64,000 bases of DNA from Limonium bicolor (Eukaryota > Streptophyta > Magnoliopsida > Caryophyllales > Plumbaginaceae): positions 249,455,882-249,519,881 of the forward strand of contig CM041782.1 of the NCBI GenBank assembly GCA_023374045.1. The letters are read 5' to 3'. The stretch's first letter is position 1. Each line of letters opens with the position of its first letter. A program made the translations under genes and the position numbers. Shown one piece after another: positions 11,052 through 22,812 of the stretch. The notes under the pieces are model-generated. The model did not search any database. It saw only the letters and a list, made by a program, of their open reading frames with translations, and had not been told where the DNA came from.

Positions 11052-11081
11052 CCCCTAAATTAATTTAAATTAATTTAGGGG
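11052..11081 (+). repeat. Perfect 30-bp palindrome at the LTR 5' tip, C1 5' LTR
   Basis: CCCCTAAATTAATTT followed by its exact reverse complement, with no loop. It starts at LTR base 8, so the CCCC of the terminal motif is part of it. Identical palindromes occur at 24109-24138 (reverse C3), 29175-29204, 36879-36908 and 59420-59449. Confidence 0.95.
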
Positions 11082-14000
11082 AATTCTTTTATTAAACCAT
11101 AAATAATACTATTAATATTAAATTATGGTATGGAATTATGAATATTAAATTATATGGAATTGTGAAATTTATTTAGGGGTTTTCTCCTATTTAACCCTAA
11201 TTATTATACATTATTATATAGTATTATGAATTTAATAATAAGATTTATAAGTCAATAATCTTGGGAAATTTCTAAACACTCCAAATATATTATAAAGATT
11301 TTAGGAAGTGTTGGAACATTGTTTTGAAACATAAAAGTCAATATAAAATTCTAGAAACCTTAAAGCTTATTAAGCCTTGCTAGAGTTGACTTTTTGAGAA
11401 TGGTCAAACCAGGCCATGAAACCTATACCAATAAATAGGTTATGAAAAACCATGAATATCGATAAAAAGAACGTTAAAAACGGACCATCCTAGCCAAAGT
11501 TATGATAGATTGAAGTTTAGAGCCAAAATTTTGAGAAATGCTGACGTGTCAGTCAGCCAGGCATTACCACTGAACAGTCCCAGTTTTCGACAGTTTTGGC
11601 ATGTCGAGGGTCGAATTTGAAACGCCTATATCTCCTGCTCTACTCCACCATTTGGTATGCCGTCTGTTTCATTCTCTTCTCCTTAATCTCATCTTTCCAA
11701 CCATTACTCACACATCATCTAACTCCTTCTACAATGACCGGAAAATTGATCCAAAGTTGGCTCCTCGCGATTGCGTAACCCAGAATTCCAGTTTTTCCTG
11801 AAATCGGGTAAAATTCGTCTCGCCATAACTTCTTCGTTTCTAAGCCAAATTTCGTGTTCTTTAGCTTGTTTGGAAGATCTATAATCCCTCTACAACTTTC
11901 GTGTTTATGACCAAGGCTGGTTCGTACTCGTGTGGGAGATAAAGCTGTTCAAAGTTGCTTGTTCGATCGCGTCGGTTTTTCTGCCCAGAACTTCCTGAAA
12001 CCCGCTAGGTAAACACGATCTTGGGAGATCTGTAACTTTCTCCCTAGTTCATCAAATTCAATGATTCTTCCACTAACATCTAGAGTTACATGTCTAGTTT
12101 GGATTGTGATAGGTTCCATGAATCAAGTCTCTCTCAGTTGGTGCGAGTTGATTCGAGAAGGAGCATACCTGAACCACACATAAAATATCGATTTCCAGAT
12201 TTTTCCGATTTGGTTTCACCCCGTTAATGCAATTCCGGTGAGTCTCCGATCAAATTGCTCTGATGTTGATGTTCGTAGTCATGTTTCCGATCAAACCCAC
12301 ATGCCAATTTAGTCTATTATGCATTATAATGGGAGAATTTGTCAAAATTGAATTCGAATTGAACTGTGAACCCTAACTTCGAACCCAGATTCGAAACTAC
12401 TCAATTCGGCATGAAAATTGGGGAAATGGGTACCATTAGAACCGGATTTTATTACGAATCGATAGGAACAAGAATCACTCGATTTCGTTCTGTGGTTAAG
12501 GAGAAATTGGCAAAAACGTACTCGACCTCTTGCTGCTGTTCGCTGATGAACTCGACAAATATAGGCCGTCCGATCGTAGGTATTAGTAATGGACGGCCGA
12601 GATTAGATCTGGGGGTTTAAGTTGATTATGTTTTATAATATTTCAGAATTTAACCCTAACTTGTTGAATTTAGTTAATGGCCTTCCCAAATGAGTTTTGA
12701 CTTGAAATTTAACCATAGATTCCTTATAAAATCTAGTTTATTATGATGTAAATTAATATGGGTTTTGAGTTTTTTAAACGTAAGTTATAATTTTTTTTAA
12801 GTTATGAGTATTATGGAATTATTTGGATAATTTAAAAAGATATTGTTATGAAATAAAAATTTTTAATATGTCTAAAATGTTAGTTACTATATATTTAATT
12901 TGGGGATTTTGGACAATTGTAAATGGGTTTAAAAATTGTGTTTATGAGTTTTTCATAAGAATAACTTATAATATATGGTTTTAATGTAATAAAAAATTAA
13001 AGTATAGTTGATTAATGAACTTTATAGGTTGGGGAAAATATAATAAGACTAATTAACATTTAATACAGTATGTTTATAAATATTTTGGGTACTAACTTTA
13101 AGTGAAGTAAAAATTGTTACATATATTTATATATATTTATTGAGAGAAATAAATAGAACTTATATTAAATCAAGGAATTAACTAAACTACATTTTATTTA
13201 TTATATATAATATGGAAGCTAATATGTTTAACGAAAACTAAGGGAAATACTTTATTTTATAAACCATATATTGGATGTAGCTATGTGTAAAAGTTAGTAT
13301 AAATATTAAGTGCAATAAAACTACACAAGGAATGTCTTGAATAAATCCTAATATATATACACATAAAAAACTACATAAATAAAAGAAATAAAATGCCTTA
13401 TAGAAAATATAATATGAAGGAATTAATGAGATAAACTAAACCTCTACATAATACTAATAAAAGAATATTATATGAGGCGGTATTAAATTAAGATTATTAA
13501 ACTTAAGGAGTTATCTTTGAATTTCTAAGATTTATATAAACCGTATTAAAATACATGTATAGTATTAGTCAACGACCATAATGTAAGTCTATAATTGGGT
13601 TAAGTAATTAATAAGTTAAAACTTAGGAAAAATTGTGAATAGATTACATAAAATGTTACACAAATAGATCTTATTCTATAATTAATGATAAATAAATGTA
13701 ATACTTTTACATCTAAATGTTCTTAATATATAAACAATAATAAAGTAAATAAAATACTTTTACATCTGAATGTGAGGTGGATTAGTAAGTCTAGATTTAA
13801 TCATTTCTTAACATTTAAAGTATTGAAATATAACTTAATGTTTCAAGATAAGATCATTAGAAGGATTAGGATATAAAACTATATTAAACAATGATTAGGA
13901 ATTAATCGAAATAATAATCCTTGAGTTTCTTAAAACTGGAGAAGCTATATTAAATACACTTATTACCCACATTCAGAATGTGAGTTTATAATTAAGTGAT

Positions 14001-14262
14001 GTATTTAGTAGTTAAAACTTTAAAAAAAAGGGTTTGTAAATAGAAACTAGATATTTACAGCCTTGAACCTTTAATCAGGTGGAACTAAGTACATAAGGTA
14101 TTATATTGATATACTTTACGGCACTAGAAATGTTAATATGTTATTTTAATATTAAATACGAGAATTTTTCAGAATAGATTATCTTATTAAATAATTGACA
14201 ATTTCTCTTATGAATGAGGATTTAATTCATAGATAAAATTTTACCTTATGTTAAGATATAAT

Positions 14263-14267
14263 GTTCA
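14263..14267 (+). repeat. Target-site duplication GTTCA (left) of C3
   Basis: GTTCA abuts the reverse element start TGTAACGCCCC at 14268. The second copy is at 24146-24150, after GGGGTATTTCA. Confidence 0.9.
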
Positions 14268-14905
14268 TGTAACGCCCCTATTTATCATAAATGCAGCGGA
14301 AATAAAATACTAAGGCGATTACAGATCATCGGGTTCCAAACACCCGGCACCAAACCTCACCAATTACAACTTATGATATTACAAACGCTACGGTCCGAAC
14401 TCGAGAAAACATAACATAAAAGTAATAATAACAAAATACAATAGCTCTCCAAAATTCCTAATTCCCATCCCATACACTCACTCTCTTCGTGGCCACCTGT
14501 ATAACAATTCGTACCTGCAAGATGAAACCAAACAGCCCACCCCGGGAGGGGTGAGTCAGTTCCCTGGAATGGAACTGGTGCAACTCTCCAAAACAAAAGT
14601 TTAAAATATAACTCTTGAAACAAACAATAACTCGAAGTCAAACGCTTAAAACAAACAGAAAACAAAGCACATCAAAATCACCAAGTCAAAGATATCAAGT
14701 CAAGGATAGAGATAAATAACAAGAAGTAAAGTGAGTCAACTTAAAAGAAACCACGCCAGAAGTTAGTGAACATCCATTGCTTAAGTTAGATTCAGTTCCA
14801 ATTAGGATTAGAAAGACCCAAGTAGTTACAAGGACTGGGAATGAAAGAAGATATCCAAGAACCCATAACTCAAGAGTGGAATAAAACCAATTGGGAGAGA
14901 TGGCC

Positions 14906-15003
14906 CCCACCGCCAGTCAGTTGTCACAAGGACGAGGTAAACAGACCTCCGCTGTCAGTTGTCCATATGGACGAGGTATAGCAGACCTCCGCTGCCACCA
15001 ACC
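14906..15003 (-). repeat. Two-unit minisatellite in the C3 solo LTR
   Basis: Two copies of a unit of about 40 bp containing GACGAGGTA...CAGACCTCCGCTG. This is the reverse complement of the C2 array at 55858-55936. C1 has a different 43-bp unit, four copies, at the same LTR position (25534-25705). Confidence 0.75.
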
Positions 15004-18000
15004 CGTTCTCGGTCATCGGTGAAAAGTGTGTGCACCACTTAATAGGAAGAATCCATACTCAATACCAAGATTGACATTTTCCCATATTCCCACTAGATTA
15101 TTAACTGCACAAGTGCAATACCAAAACACTCAGTCCTACAGAGTGCAGAGGCGTAAACCCTCAGCAGTCAATATCTAATGAGGCAACCAGATAAGAGGAA
15201 CCAATGACCATGTGAGTTGTACACCCAAGGCTCAGTTAGTCACATCAAGCTGAGTTAGCCACACAAACAATTCCCTTTTGAAATCTATTTCAGCTCAGTT
15301 AGCGTTTTCCAAAACATTCCGTAAAGTCCGTCAGTAAAAGTATCTGAGTACGAGAAATCGTACCTGATTAGCGCTGTAGCAGTCCTAGTAGACTCGTGCA
15401 AACATTCAACACACTCTGAGGAATATTAAAGGTAGTATATCATCAATAACTTGTAGCCTAAGTTAAACTTAAACAAATTCTTCACTCTTATTTTCTAAGT
15501 CTCAATTGTCTTTTAAGCCCTCACTTAAATGTTATGTGTGACCTTTGACTTATCTTAGGATGTTATATAACTCAAGGTTGTAAGACCAAGGAATGTATTT
15601 CTATTGACACTTGTTAATTGTTCCACTCTTATCCACTTTACTCATACTTAACCATAATTCAATTCTCACATTCAAGAGTTTTGAGACCCTTATATCATAA
15701 GTGCATTTCATATTATTCATTTAATCTTAGAATACTACACTATTACTTCACGATGTAACGATTATGTATTTTATCAATATCTACTAGATCACTTTGATTA
15801 AGTTTTCCCCTTAACTTAAGTAAGATCTACATCCTGTATATTGGAATCATAGTGTTATAGATGCATTTTATTATAACTTAATTGAGCTACTAAACTCAAT
15901 TATCATATCCTTAGTTCAGAATGACAATTTATTACAACCGTCTAATAATCTTGTCATAAGATGTTAAATTACTTTCAATCTTGAAATAACTATATTATAT
16001 TTAACTTAGACTTATCGAACTCTTACATTAGTATTCAGAAAGTATATTATTTGCTTTCATTAACTATATAATAAAGTGTTTTAAGATAACCTTTTACGTA
16101 TCCTTACTTACATTAATTCCCTAATTGTTTTATTTTTACACACATTCCCGCTATAGACTATGTATAATCCTTTTATACTAAATTTTAATATACTTATGTC
16201 TTAAATACATTTTTCATATTGTTTACAATACCTAAAGATTCAAAGGAATAACTTAATAAATTAATCTCCTTTATTATGTTTTAGGATGAACATTATATCT
16301 TAACATAAGGTAAAATTTTATCTAAGAATTAAATCCTCATTCATAAGAGAAATTGTCAATTATTTAATAAGATAATCTATTCTGAAAAATTCTCGTATTT
16401 AATATTAAAATAACATATTAACATTTCTAGTGCCATAAAGTATATCAATATAATACCTTATGTACTTAGTTCCACCTGATTAAAGGTTCAAGGCTGTAAA
16501 TATCTAGTTTCTATTTACAAACCCTTTTTTTTAAGTTTTAACTACTAAATACATCACTTAATTATAAACTCACATTCTGAATGTGGGTAATAAGTGTATT
16601 TAATATAGCTTCTCCAGTTTTAAGAAACTCAAGGATTATTATTTAGATTAATTCCTAATCATAGTTTAATATAGTTTTATATCCTAATCCCTCTAATGAT
16701 CTTATCTTGAAACATTAAGTTATATTTCAATACCATAAATGTTAAGAAATGATTAAATCTAGACTTACTAATCCACCACACATTTAGATATAAAAGTATT
16801 TTATTTATTTTATTATTGTTTATATATTAAGAACATTTAGATGTAAAAGTATTTTATTTATTTTATTAATTATATAGTAAGTTCTATTGTGTAAAATCTA
16901 ATTACAAATATTCCTAAGTCCCAACTTATTAATTACCTAACCAAATTATAGATTTACATTCTGGTCTTTGACAAATAATATTACACATGTATTTTAACAT
17001 GGTTTATATAAATCTTAGAAATCCAAGATAACTCTTTAAGCTTAATTTCATAACCACAATTCAATACCACCTCATATAATATTCTTTTAATAGTATTATG
17101 TATAGGTTTAGTTTAACTTATTAATTCCTTCATATTCTATTTGCTATAAGGTATTTTATGTCTTTTATTTATTTATCGTATATGTATACTAGGATTTATT
17201 CAAGACATTCTTCATGTAGTTTTATTGCATTTAATTATTTTATTAACTTTTACACATATCTACATCCAAAATATGGTCTATAAAATAAAGTATTTTCCTT
17301 AGTTTCAATTAAGTATATTAACTACCATATTATATAATTAATATAAATGTAGATTAATTTAGTTCCTTGATTTAACCTAAGTTACTATTTTATTCCTTTT
17401 ATATATATATATATTAACTTCACTTAAAAGTTTATACCCAAAAATATTTATTAACATTCTATATTAAATGTTAGTTTAGTCGTATTGTATTTTCCCCAAC
17501 CTATAAAGTTCATTAATCAACTATACTTTAAAAACCGTAGATTATAACATATCTTATGAGAAACAGAATTACAATTTTTATACCTATTCCCTCTTGTCTA
17601 AAAATTCTCAAATTTAATATATAGTAACTATGATATTTTAGACATATTATAAAAATTTTATTTCCTAAAAATTGCTTTATTAAATACCTAAGTTGATTCT
17701 TACAAGGCCGTAACTTATAAAAAAACTTAACTTACGTTTTATAACTCCAAATTTATATTAATTTATATCAAAACGAAATATACTCTATAATTCTCACTTT
17801 TATAAAATCTCATTTCAAAATTCATTCGGGAAGATCATTAAATTAGTCAAACAAGGTTCAACCTTACCTAGATTCATTATTTCATGTGCAGTCCAAGATG
17901 CCAACTTCGCAGATCTGGTTCTCACAACCTAAAGCGATTAAATCCAAGGTCTTTATCAATTTTAAAAGAGGAATCGTAGCTCTACACATGGGTGAAAGAA

Positions 18001-18133
18001 TCATTGAAAACGGAGCACTGTGCAGAAAGTTATAGACTCTTCAAGATTCGAGTTTACCACTGAAATTCTGGGTTGCTATTGCGTTATGACCGAGTTGCCT
18101 ACTTCGGACGCTTAATGCTCCCAAATGAGGACG

Positions 18134-18138
18134 ATTCA
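18134..18138 (+). repeat. Target-site duplication ATTCA (left) of the D solo LTR
   Basis: ATTCA precedes TGAAATACCCC at 18139. The partner copy is at 22808-22812, directly after GGGGTGTTACA. Confidence 0.9.
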
Positions 18139-18920
18139 TGAAATACCCCAAACCTTGATATGTGGTTTAAATATCAAACTATGGTATGTAAAGGCTAAAA
18201 AGTGCCTTAGAAACATTAGTGAACAGTTTAAACCATAGTAAAATGCAATAAAGCATTAAGACACAGTTTGAGCAAAAACATGCTCTAAGCTATGAGTGAA
18301 CTTGGCTGGGACCCAAAGAGCCTACCAAGACTAAATAATATTCAATTGTGATTTAATAAGGCTAATTAAGTCCTTAGGAAACTTTGGTAGACAGTTAAAC
18401 CAAATAAAACACAAATAAATACCTTAAAGCCAATAAGAGCAAAAATGTGCTCTAAGCTTGGGATAAATTTGTATAAGACCTAATGGTCATAGCTATACCT
18501 TATAAATATGTTAATGAACATATTAAATCAATTACCAAAGAAAACCAGCTGAAAACAAGTTAAAACAAAAAGTGCTTAAGGAGTCTTAAAGCACGTTTTG
18601 AAAAATTGTCTTGTAAATGAGTTTTGAATGGCTAAATGTCCATCATTACTCTTTAATTAACATGTACATATAGTATCACATTTGGGTGGCTATATCAATG
18701 GGAAATCAAAAATTTCACTTCTATGTGCCTTGTTTTTGTGAATAGTGATTTTTATAAGCTAGTTTGTAACATATGTTATCATAAGTAATTAAATTGACAA
18801 ACAAAGACTATTATACCCTTCTAACTATATGGGGGCCGGTTTTTCAAGGTGTGAGTCACCAACTTGTAAAAGAAATCAAATAAGGGAAGTAAAGCTTATA
18901 AGTAAAGTACTATTTTGCTT

Positions 18921-19030
18921 TATACATAAATATCTTAACAAAAGCAAACTTACCTTCATTCTCTCTTTCCTTCTTGTATTCACACGGTTTCTTCATCTTC
19001 TCCTTTCCTCCATTTACGATTTTCTATGGC
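18921..19030 (+). promoter_or_regulatory. Candidate promoter and CT-rich leader, D LTR
   Basis: TATACATAAATA at 18921-18932, then a C/T-rich tract to about 19060, at the same LTR position as in A1 and E. No ATG reading frame follows. The 114-codon open frame across this region is best explained by the CT-rich composition. Confidence 0.4.
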
Positions 19031-19236
19031 AACCTCTCTTCTCCATCTTCATTTCTTTGCCAAATCCAACTCCATGCTCCAAATCAAATTCTAAGACCAT
19101 ATTTGTCTTAGTTAGACCAAGCTCTACACTTCTATCTTTTCAAATCTTCAAGAACTCAATTTTTATGCCATGAAGATTCACCATTGAAGGAGCTTGAGCT
19201 CACCTTCCACATATTCTTGCTCTCCTTTGCTTTAAG

Positions 19237-19734
19237 GTAAGGAAACTCAAAGAAAATCCATGTTTCCTCCATGTTTTCATGTTGACCGAAAATTCACCTC
19301 ACAATGGTGTTTTCACCTTGCTTGTTTTAGCTTCATTTGAATCTTCTAAGGGCTAGGAGGAGTCCTCTCTTGATACTTGTTCAAGCTCTTTTCCAATTCC
19401 AAGGTAAAACAATTACCTTAATGTGTTAAAACAATATGTGTAACTAGGGTTTACAATGAGATGAAGCATAATGCTTGAATACTCATTCTATTATGTGTAT
19501 ATTGTTTAGAAGTTGGCAAACAACCAAACACCCTACCGGTTTTACAAGGAAACAAGAAAGAAGTTTGTGAGGAAAAAGGAGGTAAATAAGCTATCTCAAT
19601 GTAGTTTAAATGCCTAAGAAGAAGTGAGTTTATATTGCTTGTTAAAATGATCTAAGGAGCCAATGGTGAATGAGCTAGTGAAATGCTCTCAAGGAGTTTA
19701 TTAAGGGCATATGTATTGTTGGGTGTATTTGCAG
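19237..19734 (+). other. Donor-like sites and acceptor-like site, D LTR
   Basis: Donor-like GT at 19237 (TTAAG|GTAAGG), 19404 (CCAAG|GTAAAA) and 19582 (GGAG|GTAAAT). The acceptor-like GTGTATTTGCAG|GTTAAA ends at 19734. Order and spacing parallel A and E. Confidence 0.45.
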
Positions 19735-20568
19735 GTTAAAGGCATTATTTATGTGGGAGATTCAGTGTTTAAGATTTACGCAATTTAAGGGCCTAAGAGC
19801 CATGTTATTTAAGGGCCTAAGTGCCAAGCAATTTAAATTGTGCACTATATTGTGATGTAGTGTAAATTTGGTGAAGTCTTGTGTGTGATGGTGTTCTTGG
19901 TGGATTTAGGTGTTCATGAGTGTTTAATGGTGAAAACTATGAGCTTTGGAATGGTGATGTGCTAAGAGAACCCATGGCAAAATTTGTAAAATGTATAAGG
20001 AGTTTTAAAGTGTTTTGAATGAACTTGGGTGAACTAGGAATTGTTAGGAATGAGTAAATGTTTCACTAAGGAAGAAAACGTGTATTAAGTTGTTCTAAGG
20101 TGCTACAAGGGTTTAGGCATTATCTTGGAAGTTCTAGAAATCAAATGAGTGTTTTAGGATGTAATAAAGCCTTGGAGAAGTTTGTTAAGGTCTAGGTAAT
20201 GATTGATGAATAAGGAGAGAATGACGTTTGAATAAGGTTTTGAGAAAGGAAATTTTAAGAAGATGTGAAAAAGGAGATTTAGTTAGTAAGAAAAGAAGTT
20301 GAGAGATGATGTAAAGGTGTAGAGGAAACACCTTGGTATAGTGGTCATTATTGGTGAACTACCACTTAGAAATCTTAAGGAGAAGACTTTCCAAGTGCTA
20401 AGAATTTTGTAAGGAATTTGTGAATGATAAAATGGTTTTGGTGAGTGATTTAAAGAGTTTAGCATATGGCTAAAGGTGTGTTTGAAGTGCCAAATGATGT
20501 TAGAACACATTAGGAGGCTTGAGGAAAAGTTTGGTGAAGATTTGACAAAGTTTGGGTAAGTTTAGAGG

Positions 20569-20912
20569 ACGTCCGACCCAGGGGTCCGACCCAAGTTTGG
20601 GTCGGACAGCCTCTGTTAGACGTCAGGAAATTGTTCTGGAATGGTCCGACCCAGAGGGTTGGGTCGGACGGTCATGTTTTGGAAGACGGAAAATGTTCTG
20701 TAATGGTCCGACCCAGTCGAGTGAGTCGGACGTGGGTCGGACATGTGTGTTCAAAGGGCGGTGAAATTCTCTGGAATGGTCCGACCCAGAAGGTTGGGTC
20801 GGACATGGGTCGGACAAGGTAAGTTTCTTCAGACCCGAAAATCACTGGAAGTGTCCGACCCAGTTGTGGGTCGGACGGTGGGTCAGACGGCCCAAAGTAT
20901 GTAAAAAAAAAA
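20569..20912 (+). repeat. GC-rich palindrome array with A-run, D LTR
   Basis: Five degenerate units of about 65-75 bp. A typical unit is TTCTGGAATGGTCCGACCC, a short spacer, then TGGGTCGGAC(G). The two GC blocks are reverse complements. The array ends at about 20891 and is followed by a 10-base A-run (20903-20912). The left flank (GAGGCTTGAGGAAAA...TTTGACAA) is shared with A2 at 42830-42860 and 52563-52600, where the array sequence is different. Confidence 0.88.
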
Positions 20913-22390
20913 GTTTGTTTAAGGTTATGAGATGATATGTAATGATGGGGATTGATAGGTAATGATGTTATAAAGTTGTTAAGGACATGTTAGGTGAGTT
21001 TAATGAGAATTAAGTGGGTGAAAAGTTGTAATAAAATGTGAAAGTAAATCAAGTTAAAATTGTAAAGTTATGTAACTAAGTTAACGGGGAAAAGTTATAA
21101 GCATTAGACATTAAATGATCGTGCTACCCCGATGTTAATAAAAGTACATGTAATGTTATCAGTTGTTCGAGAATTGCTTGAGGAACGTAAGTGGACGTGA
21201 TAAAGTGGACTCCGGTGACAGGTATGGTTTTCTTGCAACCTGTGTCCTACCGGATTACACCGGCTTGTATGCCAATGTGTTTTTCTGTATGTTTGCCACG
21301 TTGTAAGATTAAACATGTAATGAGTTTACGGTAATTCATTTATGTGGCGTGTACAACTCTGATACCATGTAACCTCGGAAGTGTTAACCTTAGTTGACTG
21401 AGTCTAGGATCACATGAGAGTTCGGTATTCGGAGTAAACGACCCGAACCATGGGACGTACTAACCACGGCTATGCGTGTGTTAATTGTGTGATATGTGTA
21501 TGTGAATGTAGGGATCTCCCTTGTGTGTTTAACCCAGTTGTAATACTGTATGGTGTGTAGTTATGATAGACTCCATAGTGGGGTTCTAACTAATATCTAA
21601 AGTAAGTATGTACTAACAGTGATGAGGAATCCGGTTTGGCCGGTCGCGCGTTGTTTGGGAGTGGGTATCCTTCTTAGCCTTACCCTTCTCTTTGTTATGG
21701 TTGTTTCCCTCACGGGTTATGATCTCCCATTAGCTTACTCCAAAGCTTAGCTATTCTGACTTATGATCGGTTTAGGGGGAACATGTGTTTGTGTGATGTG
21801 TTCGGGCCTCCAAACCCGAACCATCTTAACTTAAGTTACTCGTCCGACTATTAGGACGGTAATGAGTGTTGTTGTTATTGTATAATGAGCTTACCATGAG
21901 GGTGACATCATTCTCTAGGCTCACCAGTGATTTAACTATGTTTGGGTCGGTTCCTAAGAGGACCGTTCCCGTTATGTTATGTGATGTTATTGTAAGCAAT
22001 TCCTATTGCGATGTTATCATGTGCACGTCGATACGTGAAAGTGTTGTTAAGTTTTTATGTGAGGAATGATATATATTGTGAGATATGAAGTGTGTGGATC
22101 ATGGATATGAATCCCAGTTTGAGAAAAGAGGCGTTTAAGGATAACCCGATTTAAGGGTAAGTGTCGTCTATTAAGGAAGTAGCTCCATTAGAGGAGGAAC
22201 ACTCTAGGGATAATGAATACCATGAGTGACTTATTAAGTAAGGATATATTATCCGTTTGTTGAGCCCGTTGAGGCGAAATCTTATGTGTTGTGTGTTTAC
22301 AGTTGCATGCACGATTTAAATATAATCAATCGCATGCTAAGACGACAATTAGTTGTGCGTGGCCCGGTAGCATGTGGGCTGCGGGATTAC

Positions 22391-22455
22391 CATACCAGCA
22401 AAGGTGCTGAGCCCCTTGGGGGCCACCCTTTCTCTTCTTTTCCTATTTCAGGTAC
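22391..22455 (+). other. Conserved hairpin and acceptor-like module, D LTR
   Basis: CAGCAAAGGTGCTG hairpin, AGCCCCTTGGGGGC hairpin, then a long pyrimidine tract ending CCTATTTCAG|GTAC. This is the best 3' splice-site look-alike in the window. It is 352 bp before the LTR end. A reverse copy is in the scrap at 59933-60174. Confidence 0.55.
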
Positions 22456-22600
22456 AGAGAGCTGGAAGCCGTTCGAGAGTAGGACGGGGTAGACACTGTA
22501 CATGGGCAATCATTTAAGTGTATATATACAGTAGGTGTAGTAAGACCGAAATTGTTATCGGCATCCATTTATAAATACTCGGTATAGTTGAAAGGTGTAT

Positions 22601-22615
22601 GTTGTTGTTGTTGTT
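22601..22615 (+). repeat. (GTT)5 microsatellite
   Basis: Five GTT units within the D solo LTR, 190 bp before its end. Confidence 0.9.
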
Positions 22616-22807
22616 AATGGAAATGGATAATAATGTGTAGTTGCTCGGGAATTTAGCCCATCAGACCGGTACAATGTATATGGATTAGCCTTGTTAGCCA
22701 CGTGGGTGGCTAACGGCGTGTAACACCAACGAGTTAAGTAATGTGCTGAGGTTTGTATTTCCGCTGCAGTTTATTGTAAGTGTGTTAATGTTGGATGGGG
22801 TGTTACA

Positions 22808-22812
22808 ATTCA
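22808..22812 (+). repeat. Target-site duplication ATTCA (right) of the D solo LTR
   Basis: Identical to 18134-18138. Reverse C LTR sequence resumes after it. Confidence 0.9.

Larger units (their letters stand above)
11045..14267 (+). mobile_element. C1 5' LTR, first part
   Basis: It opens TGAAATACCCC and matches 29168-32334, 36872-40133 and, on the other strand, the C3 solo LTR. About 11400-12640 is of higher complexity (GGTATGCCGTCTG, CCATAACTTCTTCG). From about 12640 to 14267 it is very AT-rich with no feature I can name. It ends in GTTCA (14263-14267), the left target duplication of the reverse solo LTR. Confidence 0.9.
18139..22807 (+). mobile_element. Family D solo LTR (4669 bp)
   Basis: It runs from TGAAATACCCC to GGGGTGTTACA, flanked by ATTCA on both sides, with no interior, so it is a solo LTR. 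It has the same plan as A LTRs but is diverged: U3 hairpin (about 18567-18599), TATA-like box and CT-rich leader (18921-19030), three donor-like sites and an acceptor-like site (19237-19734), a GC-rich array (20569-20912) and the conserved module (22391-22455). From 20913 to 22390 it has blocks with counterparts in A, including GGACTCCGGTGACAGGTATGG. It is inserted in the C3 solo LTR, so it is younger than C3. Confidence 0.93.

Noticed and set aside
14268..14300. Possible TIR DNA transposon (TGTAACGCCCC...GGGGTATTTCA at 14268-24145)
   Set aside because: These are the reverse-complemented ends of a C LTR with a 5-bp duplication; the LTR alignment explains the inverted ends.
18829..19173. 114-codon forward frame after the TATA-like box of the D LTR, with a hydrophobic middle
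   Set aside because: The CT-rich leader gives S/L/F-rich peptides by composition; A and E leaders do not keep the frame.
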